Below, piece after piece: positions 17,771 to 24,905 of a DNA stretch of 64,000 nucleotides. The first letter of the stretch is position 1. Each line of letters opens with the position of its first letter. Below the pieces are notes generated by a model, which worked only from the letters and a program-made list of their open reading frames with translations, was not told the origin of the DNA and did not search any database. The translations under genes and the position numbers were made by a program. The DNA comes from DATKUK01 sp035530655 (GTDB taxonomy: Bacteria > Planctomycetota > Phycisphaerae > UBA1845 > DATKUK01), in NCBI GenBank assembly GCA_035530655.1, contig DATKUK010000108.1:1-64000 (forward strand), given 5' to 3'.

Positions 17771-18124
17771 CTAGCCGTCGGTGCGGTTCCAGGTGAGTGT
17801 GACCTTGAAGTTGGCCTCGGCGTCGGTCGAGGCGATGATCACACCGGCCTTGGCGCTGAGCTTGAACCCGAACTCGACGCCGATCTGATCGGGCGGGCTG
17901 GCGATGCCTCGCAACTGGTCGATGATGGCCTGGGCGGCTGGCTTGATCCTGGCGACCGCCTTCTGGAAGGTCTGCCCGGCCTTTTCGAAGTGCTCGCCGC
18001 CGCGAGCGGCCGGCGCGATGCCGCGCATTGCCGGCTCGACGCCGACCTGTGGTTCAGGTCCCTCGACCTCGACCCATATCGAACCGCCCTCGCCTTCCAA
18101 CGGAAACTCGATTAGCTGCTTCAT
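17771..18124 (-). CDS. Trypsin-co-occurring domain 1 protein (Trypco1, CU044_2847-like)
   Basis: A 117-residue single-domain protein. The N-terminal strand motif MKQLIEFPLEGEGGSIWVEV, the central FEKAGQTFQKAVARIKPAAQ helix with IIDQLRGIASPPDQIGVEFG, and the C-terminal KLSAKAGVIIASTDAEANFK then VTLTWNR all fit the Trypco1 family. That family was described by comparative genomics as a partner of trypsin-like domains in NTP-dependent conflict systems. The start is ATG at 18122-18124 with GGGGAG 7 bases upstream; an in-frame extension to 18214 runs through a hairpin repeat and is rejected. It is probably the first gene of a two-gene operon with the STAND ATPase. A possible role is as regulator, substrate or activator of the protease domain (inference). 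Its 5' end is duplicated upstream. Confidence 0.85.
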   Translation of the reverse strand: MKQLIEFPLEGEGGSIWVEVEGPEPQVGVEPAMRGIAPAARGGEHFEKAGQTFQKAVARIKPAAQAIIDQLRGIASPPDQIGVEFGFKLSAKAGVIIASTDAEANFKVTLTWNRTDG

Positions 18125-18188
18125 TGTGTGCTCCCCGTATAGGCCCCGCGACAGGTCAGTCCCCCGCCCCTGGAAGGGACGGGGCACC
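18061..18188. repeat. direct repeat copy 1: Trypco1 5' end plus leader and hairpin
   Basis: These 128 bases recur at 18228-18355 with an offset of exactly 167 and only a few differences. The copy spans the first 21 codons of the functional Trypco1 gene, its Shine-Dalgarno, and a CCCCG...CGGGG hairpin at 18162-18184 followed by GCACC. Confidence 0.85.
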
Positions 18189-18198
18189 GGTGCACTGC

Positions 18199-18291
18199 TC
18201 AAGAGCAGTGGCACGCGACCTCAGGTACCTCGACCTCGACCCATATCGAACCGCCCTCGCCTTCCAACGGAAACTCGATTAACTGCTTCAT
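18199..18291 (-). pseudogene. truncated second copy of the Trypco1 gene
   Basis: From the ATG at 18289-18291 the frame gives the same first 21 residues as the intact Trypco1 protein (MKQLIEFPLEGEGGSIWVEV, then E), then diverges to VPEVACHCS and stops at 18199-18201 inside a CACTGCTC/GAGCAGTG hairpin. The Shine-Dalgarno is preserved. It is either a remnant of a former tandem paralogue or a by-product of a local duplication. It would yield a 30-residue peptide if translated. Confidence 0.75.
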
Positions 18292-18355
18292 TGTGTGCTC
18301 CCCGTACAGGCATCACGACAGGTCAGTCCCCCGCCCCTGGAAGGGACGGGGCACC
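18228..18355. repeat. direct repeat copy 2
   Basis: Partner of 18061-18188, offset 167 bases, with scattered substitutions (for example ATTAGC/ATTAAC in the coding part and a TATAGGCCCC/TACAGGCATC difference in the leader). The similarity ends just after the hairpin at both copies, so the hairpin edge coincides with the repeat boundary. Confidence 0.85.
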
Positions 18356-18647
18356 CGTGTGATCTCGTCGATCCCTAAAGAGACAAGAGTAGCGATTCGA
18401 CGGGTCGGATGGAAGGGCGCGGTCGGACAGAAAAGCTCGCGTTCGGGTGGGGTCGGATCGGCAACCGGGCAAAACATGCCCACGCAACGGTTCGGGTTTG
18501 CTCACCGTTAACAGCGGCGTGGGCATGCCACCCGACGTGGGAGGGAAGACACTGTTCAAGAACCCGCCGCGGCGGGGCACACGGCTACCCGACAGTCCCC
18601 CGCTCCTGGAAGGAACGGGGGCACCCGCGCGCTTAGGGACATGCGCG

Positions 18648-19625
18648 CTACAGTCCTGCCTGGCGGATGACGTCCTGGATGACCGCGGCCGACTTGCGAA
18701 GGGCTGTCAATTCCGTCCGGTCGTAGTCGGGCACCAGCGCATCGCCCACGCCGCGGGCGCTGACCAGGGAGGGGACCGACAGGCAGACGTCATCGATGCC
18801 ACAATAGTCACGCAGCAGGCGCGAGACAGTCAGAATCGCCGTCTCGTCGCGGGCGATGGCCTCGACGATCCGCGCGGTGGTCAAGCCGATCGCCCAATTG
18901 GTGGCGCCCTTGTCGCGGATGATCCGCCCGGCTGCCTGCCGCACGTCCCGGGCGATCTCGGCGCGGTCGTTGTCGGTCAGACGCGAAAGGCCTGACGGGC
19001 GAAACTCATCGAGTGAGATGTTGCCGATCCGCGCGCTCGACCACAGCGGCACCTCGCTATCGCCGTGCTCGCCGACGATATGGGCGTGCACGTTGCCCAC
19101 GGCCACGCCCATCCGCTGGGCGATCAGGTAGCGGAAGCGAGACGTGTCCAGCACCGTGCCCGTGCCGAAGATTCGCTGAGCGCCGCCGATGAGCTTCCGG
19201 GCGGCGTAGGTGAGCACGTCGACGGGGTTGGTCACGATCAGCAGGATGGCCTCGGGCGCCACCTCGACCAGCTTGGGTATCAGGTTGCGGAAGATGCCGA
19301 CGTTGACGCCCACCAACTCCAGACGGCTTTGTCCGGGCTTCTGCTTGGCCCCGGCGGTGACGATCACCACCCGCGCGCCCGCGCAGTCATCGAGGCTGCC
19401 GGCCTGCACCTCGACGGACGGTACGTACATGCACCCGTGGGCCAGGTCGTCGGCTTCGGCTTCGGCGCGTTCAGCCACGACGTCGTTGAGCACGATGCGG
19501 CGCGCGAGCCCCCGCATCATCAGGGCGTAGGCCGTGGTCGCGCCGACCGAACCGGCGCCGATGACAGCCACCGTGTATGGATCCGCCCCGTGTCCCGCGC
19601 GGGCTTGGCCTGCCGATTCGATCAT
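18648..19625 (-). CDS. ldh: L-lactate dehydrogenase
   Basis: Interconverts pyruvate and L-lactate with NAD(H). The 325-residue product has the Rossmann motif VAVIGAGSVGATTAYALM, the acidic NAD ribose-binding residue in IVLNDVV, and the substrate loop AGAKQKPGQSRLELV. Gln precedes KPG in that loop, as in LDH; malate dehydrogenases have Arg there. The active-site His is in GEHGDSEVPLWS and the Arg in TSRFRYLIAQRM. ATG at 19625 follows AAAGGG 6 bases upstream. It is 15 bases downstream of the Clp-N gene on the same strand. The N-terminal tail of about 15 residues is slightly long for the family. Confidence 0.94.
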   Translation of the reverse strand: MIESAGQARAGHGADPYTVAVIGAGSVGATTAYALMMRGLARRIVLNDVVAERAEAEADDLAHGCMYVPSVEVQAGSLDDCAGARVVIVTAGAKQKPGQSRLELVGVNVGIFRNLIPKLVEVAPEAILLIVTNPVDVLTYAARKLIGGAQRIFGTGTVLDTSRFRYLIAQRMGVAVGNVHAHIVGEHGDSEVPLWSSARIGNISLDEFRPSGLSRLTDNDRAEIARDVRQAAGRIIRDKGATNWAIGLTTARIVEAIARDETAILTVSRLLRDYCGIDDVCLSVPSLVSARGVGDALVPDYDRTELTALRKSAAVIQDVIRQAGL

Positions 19626-19639
19626 GCCGGCCCTTTCGG

Positions 19640-20077
19640 TCAGCTTTTGGATAGTTGGCGAATCTGGTCTCGAACGTTGTCAGCCGTCAGGCCCATCTCG
19701 TCCAGGACTTTGTGTGCCAGGCACCCGCGCTCGCGCAACAGCCCCAACAGGAGGTGCTCGGTGCCCACGTGCGACGCCCCCAGCCCGCGGGCTTCCTCGA
19801 TGGCCCGCGCCACGACGTTCTTGAAGTGCGGCGTGCCCGGCAAACGGCCGAACACCCACGTCTCCTCCATCGCTTTCTGCATGACCGCATCGACCCGGGC
19901 CTTGATGATGTCGTAACGCATACCGCGGTCTTTCAGCACGAACGAGCCGAGGCCCTCCGATTGTGCGACCGCCAGCAGGACGTGTTCGGTGCCCACATAT
20001 TCCTGCTCGTATTGCCTCGCGATCTGGTTGGCCAGACGGACGACTTTCTCGGCGAACTTGTCGAAGCGTTCAAGCAT
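19640..20077 (-). CDS. standalone Clp N-terminal domain protein
   Basis: A 145-residue protein made only of two Clp-N repeats as found at the start of ClpC. The first repeat is KVVRLANQIARQYEQEYVGT with EHVLLAVAQSEG, and the second is VVARAIEEARGLGASHVGTE with HLLLGLLRERG. No AAA+ module follows; the frame ends with VRDQIRQLSKS. In full-length ClpC this domain binds adaptors and substrates, so a free copy may act as an adaptor or competitor for ClpC, or like ClpS-type factors (inference). It sits between ldh and a membrane protein gene, all on the minus strand with gaps of 2-15 bases. Confidence 0.88.
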   Translation of the reverse strand: MLERFDKFAEKVVRLANQIARQYEQEYVGTEHVLLAVAQSEGLGSFVLKDRGMRYDIIKARVDAVMQKAMEETWVFGRLPGTPHFKNVVARAIEEARGLGASHVGTEHLLLGLLRERGCLAHKVLDEMGLTADNVRDQIRQLSKS

Positions 20078-20079
20078 GT

Positions 20080-20928
20080 TTAGTCCCGGGTCGCGACCGA
20101 TGCCGCGCCTTGTCGGCCCTCCGCCGCGGGCCCACTGCCCGCCAGGCGGTCCATATACTTATAGCCCCCCGACAGCAGGGCCACAAGAATGCTGGCCACC
20201 AGCGTAATCTTGATGATCCGCAGTCGATTGGTGATCTCACGGTCGCGCCACTCCTGAAGGCGCCCGTCAATCTCGTCCAGCTTGCGATCGATGCGGTGCT
20301 CGATCTCGTCGAGCTTTTGCGCCACGTAGTCGTCGGCCACGCCGCGCAGCCTGCTGGCGATGCCGCCGACCAGGCCGTCCTGTGCGATCCGCTCCTTCAG
20401 ATCGGGGTGCGCGTGATTTTCCGGTAGGAAGCGATACTCCTTCGGCTCGTCGGCCGACCCGCCGGGCAGGAGCTTGCCAACCAAAGTCGCCTCCAGCGAG
20501 CGCCGCTTGCGGCGCAGCACGTCCGACAGCGACTCGGCGCGTCGCAGCCGACGCCTGATCTGCTCGTCCGGCTCGTTGTCGCCCGCCTCCACCCCGCGCA
20601 GCTTCGCCAGGGCAATCAAGCCCGCCCGGCTCAACTCGGCAAAGTCCATCTTGCCTGTCTGGGCAATCTCTCGGGCGAGTTGTTCCTTACTGGCCGACTG
20701 CCGCACCGGACGACGGGCCCAGACGCACACGTCCAGCATCGCTTGCCGGCCCAACTGCACCAGCAGCTCCTGACGCTGCCGGATCACTCGCAGCAATTCA
20801 CCGCGCGGAGCGTTCTGGCGCAGCCTCAATCCCAGTTCCGTGCCGTACCGGACCAACTCGTCGTTCGGCAGGTCCGCCAGGCCGGTGCTGGCCTTGTCGT
20901 CACGCTGAGACGTTTCAGATCCGTTCAT
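20080..20928 (-). CDS. conserved hypothetical protein with C-terminal membrane span
   Basis: A 282-residue, highly charged helical protein with one membrane segment near the end (ITLVASILVALLSGGYKYM, about residues 240-258) preceded by a coiled coil (VAQKLDEIEHRIDRKLDEID). The N-terminal half resembles small helix-extension-helix modules: DELVRYGTELGLRLRQNAPR with GELLRVIRQRQELL is reminiscent of SAP/Rho-N-type folds. This resemblance is weak. The gene overlaps the upstream small membrane protein gene by 14 bases, indicating coupling. Function unknown; possibly tail-anchored. Confidence 0.7.
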   Translation of the reverse strand: MNGSETSQRDDKASTGLADLPNDELVRYGTELGLRLRQNAPRGELLRVIRQRQELLVQLGRQAMLDVCVWARRPVRQSASKEQLAREIAQTGKMDFAELSRAGLIALAKLRGVEAGDNEPDEQIRRRLRRAESLSDVLRRKRRSLEATLVGKLLPGGSADEPKEYRFLPENHAHPDLKERIAQDGLVGGIASRLRGVADDYVAQKLDEIEHRIDRKLDEIDGRLQEWRDREITNRLRIIKITLVASILVALLSGGYKYMDRLAGSGPAAEGRQGAASVATRD

Positions 20929-21175
20929 GCAGCAGGATCACCTGCCAAAGGACCGCCAGCAGAACCACAATTTGCAGCACGTCCAGCCCGAATCGCCGCA
21001 GGCGAACCCGGACCAACTGCGCCACGAGGTACCGCCTTACAAGAGCCTGCGATCGCCCATCCGCCCACAACCATCGCTGCCAGCGGACGAGCGTCTGACC
21101 AGTACGCGCCGCCGCATAGATGGTGCAGACCAAGCACAGAAGATACCGGAACAGATAGAACGGGTCGAAGTCCAT
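20915..21175 (-). CDS. small two-span membrane protein
   Basis: An 86-residue protein with hydrophobic segments at about residues 6-22 (FYLFRYLLCLVCTIYAA) and 62-80 (LDVLQIVVLLAVLWQVILL), separated by an Arg/Trp-rich loop (RWQRWLWADGRSQALVRRYL), giving a hairpin topology with a positive loop. It lies 11 bases downstream of the YggS-type gene and overlaps the next gene. The family is not recognised, but the operon position and composition make it credible. Confidence 0.7.
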   Translation of the reverse strand: MDFDPFYLFRYLLCLVCTIYAAARTGQTLVRWQRWLWADGRSQALVRRYLVAQLVRVRLRRFGLDVLQIVVLLAVLWQVILLHERI

Positions 21176-21186
21176 GCCCTGCCTGA

Positions 21187-21966
21187 TCAGGCTTCGCTGG
21201 CAACCTGACTGGGGAGCCCGTCGAAGAGCGCCGTGCCGATCCTCACCATCGTGGCCCCCTCCTCGACCGCCACAACATAGTCGCTGCTCATACCCATCGA
21301 AAGGTGGACGAACTCGGGCCCGACGACGTCTTCGCCGCGAATCTCCTCGAACAACTCGCGTGTCCGCTCGAAGTACGGCCGCGACTTCTCCGGATCGTCG
21401 ACCAGCGGGGCCATGGCCATCAGACCAATCAGCCTAAGCTTCGGCAGGGTGACGATTTGCTCGGCCAGATGGATGGCAGCCCCGACGGCGACCCCGAACT
21501 TGGTCTTCTCTGCCGTGGGGTTGACCTGTATGAGAGCGCGGACCTCGCGGTTCGCTTTGACCGCTTGGGCACTGATTTCCTCAGCCAGGCGGAGCGAGTC
21601 CAGCGAATGGATCAACTCGATCCAAGGCAGGACCACACGCACCTTGTTGCGCTGAAGGTGCCCGACCATGTGCCAGCGAGGCCGGATCGGCTGGTCGGGG
21701 GCCTCCTGCGACGTGCGAGCCAGACGCCGCTGCAACTGCTCGTCCAGCATACCCGCCCGTTTGACCAGGACCTGGACACGGCTTTCGCCCAGATCTGCGA
21801 TGCCCAGGTCCAGCAGCTGCCGGACCACGTCCATCTCGACCAATTTGGTCACCGCCACGAGTTGTATGTCTTCGGGTTGGCGTTCGCTACGTTCGGCTGC
21901 CGCGGCGATGCGGTCGCCCACACGGCGCAAATTGTCGATGAGCCTACGTTTCACAACGCTGCTCAT
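21187..21966 (-). CDS. yggS: YggS-family PLP-dependent protein (PLP homeostasis)
   Basis: A COG0325/PLPBP family member involved in pyridoxal phosphate homeostasis. It has a single PLP-binding barrel with the Lys in QLVAVTKLVEM, the GESRVQ motif (usually GENrvQ; here Ser replaces Asn), WHMVGHLQRNK, VNPTAEKTKFGV and LSMGMSSDY..A. The ATG at 21966 gives a normal length of 259 residues. TATAAT on the minus strand (21970-21965) overlaps this ATG; if it is a real promoter, the start would be GTG at 21952-21954. A longer frame to 22089 crosses the divergent intergenic region and is not family-like. Confidence 0.92.
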   Translation of the reverse strand: MSSVVKRRLIDNLRRVGDRIAAAAERSERQPEDIQLVAVTKLVEMDVVRQLLDLGIADLGESRVQVLVKRAGMLDEQLQRRLARTSQEAPDQPIRPRWHMVGHLQRNKVRVVLPWIELIHSLDSLRLAEEISAQAVKANREVRALIQVNPTAEKTKFGVAVGAAIHLAEQIVTLPKLRLIGLMAMAPLVDDPEKSRPYFERTRELFEEIRGEDVVGPEFVHLSMGMSSDYVVAVEEGATMVRIGTALFDGLPSQVASEA

Positions 21967-22047
21967 TATAGCACGATCCTCGGCTGCACAAACGATGCCA
22001 CGGTCGTTCGTCGCCGGCTGCGGCTGTCTTCGTCCGGACGAGGTTCT

Positions 22048-22053
22048 TATAAT
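22048..22053 (+). promoter_or_regulatory. -10 TATAAT ahead of mqnA
   Basis: A perfect TATAAT in GC-rich surroundings, 7 bases before an in-frame ATG at 22061 and 28 bases before the ATG chosen for mqnA. No good -35 hexamer is seen at 16-18 bases (region 22024-22031). If used, the mRNA would begin at about 22060. Confidence 0.45.
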
Positions 22054-22081
22054 GTGCAAAATGGAAAGGGGTTTGCCACAG

Positions 22082-22933
22082 ATGGCCACAAGTCGTACGC
22101 AGATCGATCAGACGAACAGCCAGCGCCGATGGGTGGTTGGGGCAGTCTCGTTTCTCAACACGAAGCCATTGATCGACGGGCTCGACCGCCAGCCGGGGAT
22201 CACGCTGAAGCTGGCCGTGCCGGCGGAGCTGCCCGCTCTGCTCGAAGCTGACCAAGCCGACGCGGTACTCGTGCCGGCGGTGGATTTCGGCCGAAACCGC
22301 CCAGACTGGCACATCATCTCGGACGGCTGCATCGCCTCGGATGGTCAGACGATGACGGTTCGCATTTTTTCGCGGGTCCCGCCCGACCGCATCACGACGC
22401 TGCACGTGGACGGTGATTCCCACACATCGGTGGTGCTGGCCCAGGTGTTGTGGCGGCGGCTGTACGAGCGCGCGCTGCCGGTTCGGCGGATCGACACGCG
22501 TCGTGAGCCACTGGATCGCTGCCAGGCCGTCCTGCTCATCGGGGACAAGGTGGTAAGCGGCCCGACACGGCAGTTCGGCTTCGAGGTGGACCTGGGTGGT
22601 GCCTGGAAGCAACTGACTGGTCTGCCCTTCGTGTTTGCCGTGTGGGCGGGCAAGCGCCACAGCGATTTGGGCCAACTGCCCCAACTTCTCGACGCAGCCC
22701 GAGACCGCGGCGTGGGTCGGGCGGCCGAGTTGGCAAAGGTTCATGGGCCGGCCAACGGCTGGCCTGTCGAATTGGCGGCCAAGTACCTTACGCAGTACCT
22801 GAGCTTCGCTCTGACCCCAAGACATCACAGGGGTTTAGAGCTTTTTTTCGAGATGGCCGAGCAGATGGGGCTACTTCGAGCCAGCCCAGGGGATCTGGCC
22901 GTCGCCAACCAGCCAGCCGAGCATCAGCCGTGA
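22082..22933 (+). CDS. mqnA: chorismate dehydratase MqnA (futalosine menaquinone pathway)
   Basis: First committed step of the futalosine route: dehydrates chorismate to 3-[(1-carboxyvinyl)oxy]benzoate. The family opening WVVGAVSFLNTKPLIDGL, with AVPAELPALL, ADAVLVPAVDF, TSVVLAQVLWRR, LIGDKVV and LPFVFAVWAGKR, is clear. ATG at 22082 follows AAAGGGG at 22066-22072; an in-frame ATG at 22061 is a leaderless alternative. The length of 283 residues is normal. The stop overlaps the GTG of mqnC. A run of seven T bases near 22842 sits in a Leu-Phe-Phe stretch. Confidence 0.94.
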   Translation: MATSRTQIDQTNSQRRWVVGAVSFLNTKPLIDGLDRQPGITLKLAVPAELPALLEADQADAVLVPAVDFGRNRPDWHIISDGCIASDGQTMTVRIFSRVPPDRITTLHVDGDSHTSVVLAQVLWRRLYERALPVRRIDTRREPLDRCQAVLLIGDKVVSGPTRQFGFEVDLGGAWKQLTGLPFVFAVWAGKRHSDLGQLPQLLDAARDRGVGRAAELAKVHGPANGWPVELAAKYLTQYLSFALTPRHHRGLELFFEMAEQMGLLRASPGDLAVANQPAEHQP

Positions 22934-24042
22934 CCGCCGCCAGTCAAACTATCACCCGCTTGGATCGCGCCGACACCCTTGCGATGTACCGGGAGCTTTC
23001 GATCCATGACCTGGGTCGGCGGGCCCATGAAGCATGTCTGCGGCTTCATCCCGAGCCTTACCGCACGTACGTGGTCGACCGCAATATCAACTACTCGAAC
23101 ATCTGCATAGCGGGCTGTGAGTTCTGCAATTTCAGCGTAAGACCTGATTCTAAAGAAGCTTACGTGCTAAGTTACGAGCAGATCGGCCAGAAGATCGACG
23201 AATTAGCGGCCATCGGCGGCACCCAGGTGCTGCTGCAAGGTGGGCTCGTGCCACCGGAGGTACTCGACTTCGAGTGGTACCTGGGCCTGATGCGGTTTAT
23301 CAAGGGGCGCTGGCCGGCCATCCACATTCATGGTTTCAGCCCGCCGGAGCTCACGGCCTTCAGCCGGTGGTTCGGGCTTGGCGTACCCGACGTACTGGCT
23401 CGGCTGCGGGATGCGGGGCTGGACACGATCCCGGGCGGAGGGGCGGAAATCCTTGTGGATCGCGTGCGGAGGCGGATTGGTCCGCACAAGGTGGATACAG
23501 CCGGCTACTTGGAGGTCATGCGGCAGGCGCACCTTCTGGGAATGCGGACCAGCGCGACCATGATGTTCGGGCACGTCGAGACCGTTGCTGAGCGTATCGA
23601 GCATCTGGAGCGGATCCGGCAGTTGCAGGACGAAACGGGGGGCTTTACGGCGTTCATTCTGTGGACGTTCCAGCCGGGCACGACGCGACTGGGGCGTATT
23701 GAGCAGGCGGAGGCGGGCTTGGCGCCCGACGGTGAGCACCTTCACCTGGCCGGGGCAAGCGAGTATCTGCGCATGCTGGCGATCGCGAGGCTGTTCTTGG
23801 ACAACGTGCCCAATCTCCAGGCGAGTTGGGTGACGCAGGGACCGAGGGTCGGCCAGTTGTCGCTCTTCTTCGGGGCCAACGATATGGGCTCGGTGATGAT
23901 GGAGGAGAACGTGGTGGCGGCGGCGGGCACGACGTATCGCCTGGACGAGCCGCAGATTTGCCATTTGATCGCGGATGCGGGTTTCCGGCCGGCCAAGCGG
24001 AATTGTTACTACCAAATCCTCAGCGAGTCGCTACAGTATTAG
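22930..24042 (+). CDS. mqnC: cyclic dehypoxanthinylfutalosine synthase MqnC (radical SAM)
   Basis: Radical SAM enzyme of the futalosine pathway that cyclises dehypoxanthine futalosine. The iron-sulfur motif CxxxCxxC is seen as CIAGCEFCNF at about residues 58-67, preceded by NINYSNIC. Further family motifs are QGGLVPPEVLDFEWYL, IHIHGFSPPE, LDTIPGGGAEIL, ATMMFGHVET, WTFQPGTT and NDMGSVMMEENVV. The GTG at 22930 overlaps the mqnA stop (GTGA), indicating coupling; the frame upstream of it overlaps mqnA and is not coding. 370 residues. Confidence 0.95.
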   Translation: MTAASQTITRLDRADTLAMYRELSIHDLGRRAHEACLRLHPEPYRTYVVDRNINYSNICIAGCEFCNFSVRPDSKEAYVLSYEQIGQKIDELAAIGGTQVLLQGGLVPPEVLDFEWYLGLMRFIKGRWPAIHIHGFSPPELTAFSRWFGLGVPDVLARLRDAGLDTIPGGGAEILVDRVRRRIGPHKVDTAGYLEVMRQAHLLGMRTSATMMFGHVETVAERIEHLERIRQLQDETGGFTAFILWTFQPGTTRLGRIEQAEAGLAPDGEHLHLAGASEYLRMLAIARLFLDNVPNLQASWVTQGPRVGQLSLFFGANDMGSVMMEENVVAAAGTTYRLDEPQICHLIADAGFRPAKRNCYYQILSESLQY

Positions 24043-24188
24043 TCGGGCAGGAGAGAGCTGCGCGTCAGGGCACATCGGCACGTCGCATTTTCGGCTGACG
24101 TGCGGCGCACATGAATGGCCTATCGGCAGGCGCGATCTGAAGGGGCCGCGTTGCTGTTCGAGACAGTTACTCAAGCGCGGAGAGGCGC

Positions 24189-24893
24189 ATGGCCGAGACG
24201 CAAGTCGTCCAGCAGCGAGCGCGCGAACTGCTGGCGCTCGAGCTCGACGGAGGCAGGTCGGACCTGTTTCTGTGGGAGCATTGCGTGAGAGTGGCCCACA
24301 ATGCGGCATGCGCCTGTGAATACCTGGAGCTGGCGGACGCGAACGTCGATCGAGTGGCTTTGTCGGCGGGGGCCCTCTTCCACGACGTTGGCTGGGCGGT
24401 TGAAGCGCGGCGCGGCGACGTTGCAGCGTGGCAGCTTTTGACCTGTCCGACGTCAGCGCAGCAACTGGGGCTGGCAGCGGCCGCGCTGGCCGACGCGTTG
24501 GGCGACGCTTTGCCTGAACGGAGCCTTCGGCGCGCCGGTCAGTCCTTACTGCAAATGGGGCAACGGCAGCCGGATCGCATCGAGGCGAGCATTCTTGCCG
24601 ACGCCGACAACCTGGATGAGTTTGGACCTCTGCTGTGGTGCCGTGAGGCGCGTCGTTGCGCGTTGGGCGAGCGCAGTGCCGAGCAGGTGCTCAAGTCGTG
24701 GCAGCGGCAGCGCGAGTATCACTACTGGGAGGCGCGGATCAACGAAAGCTTCCGCTTCGAGCGGAGCAAGGAGTTGGCGCGGCAGCGATTGGAGACCATG
24801 AAGCGGTTCATGGACGAGCTGACCAGGCAGTACAAGGGCGAGGACATCGGGCAGTTAATCGCCCAACACCATGCGTCCCATCTTCCCCATTGA
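24189..24893 (+). CDS. HD-domain phosphohydrolase-like protein in the mqn cluster
   Basis: A 234-residue HD-superfamily protein. Metal ligands are visible as H31 (LWEHCVRVAHN), H65-D66 (AGALFHDVGW) and a later Asp in ILADADNLDEFGP, the pattern of metal-dependent phosphohydrolases. The C-terminal 70 residues are charged helices (RSKELARQRLETMKRFMDEL). ATG at 24189 follows a GGAGAGG site. It lies between mqnC and the amidohydrolase gene, the latter only 12 bases downstream. A role in menaquinone synthesis is suggested by position only; HD proteins are common and this one has no known named role. Confidence 0.85.
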   Translation: MAETQVVQQRARELLALELDGGRSDLFLWEHCVRVAHNAACACEYLELADANVDRVALSAGALFHDVGWAVEARRGDVAAWQLLTCPTSAQQLGLAAAALADALGDALPERSLRRAGQSLLQMGQRQPDRIEASILADADNLDEFGPLLWCREARRCALGERSAEQVLKSWQRQREYHYWEARINESFRFERSKELARQRLETMKRFMDELTRQYKGEDIGQLIAQHHASHLPH

Positions 24894-24905
24894 TAGCGAT
24901 GTTCC

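Larger units (their letters stand above)
18162..18640. repeat. hairpin repeat cluster on the upstream side of the Trypco1/STAND cassette
   Basis: At least five hairpins lie here. They are CCCCG/CGGGG at 18162-18184; CACTGCTCAAGAGCAGTG at 18193-18210; the duplicate CCCCG/CGGGG at 18329-18351; a nested hairpin at 18475-18527 (CATGCCCACGC with GCGTGGGCATG, inner AACGG with CCGTT); and CCCCG/CGGGG at 18598-18620. The CCCCG type begins with (T/A)CAGTCCCCCGC and ends with GGGGCACC(C)G; the CATGCC type ends GGCATGCCACCCG. Apart from the truncated Trypco1 copy, I see no gene between 18125 and 18647. Confidence 0.75.

Noticed and set aside
18162..18640. Possible CRISPR array
   Set aside because: Repeats are few, differ in stem sequence, are palindromic with unequal spacing, and no cas genes are near.
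22840..22850. Run of seven T bases in mqnA as a programmed slippage site
   Set aside because: It encodes an ordinary Leu-Phe-Phe in the expected frame, and the gene continues normally to its coupled stop; no downstream alternative frame of interest.
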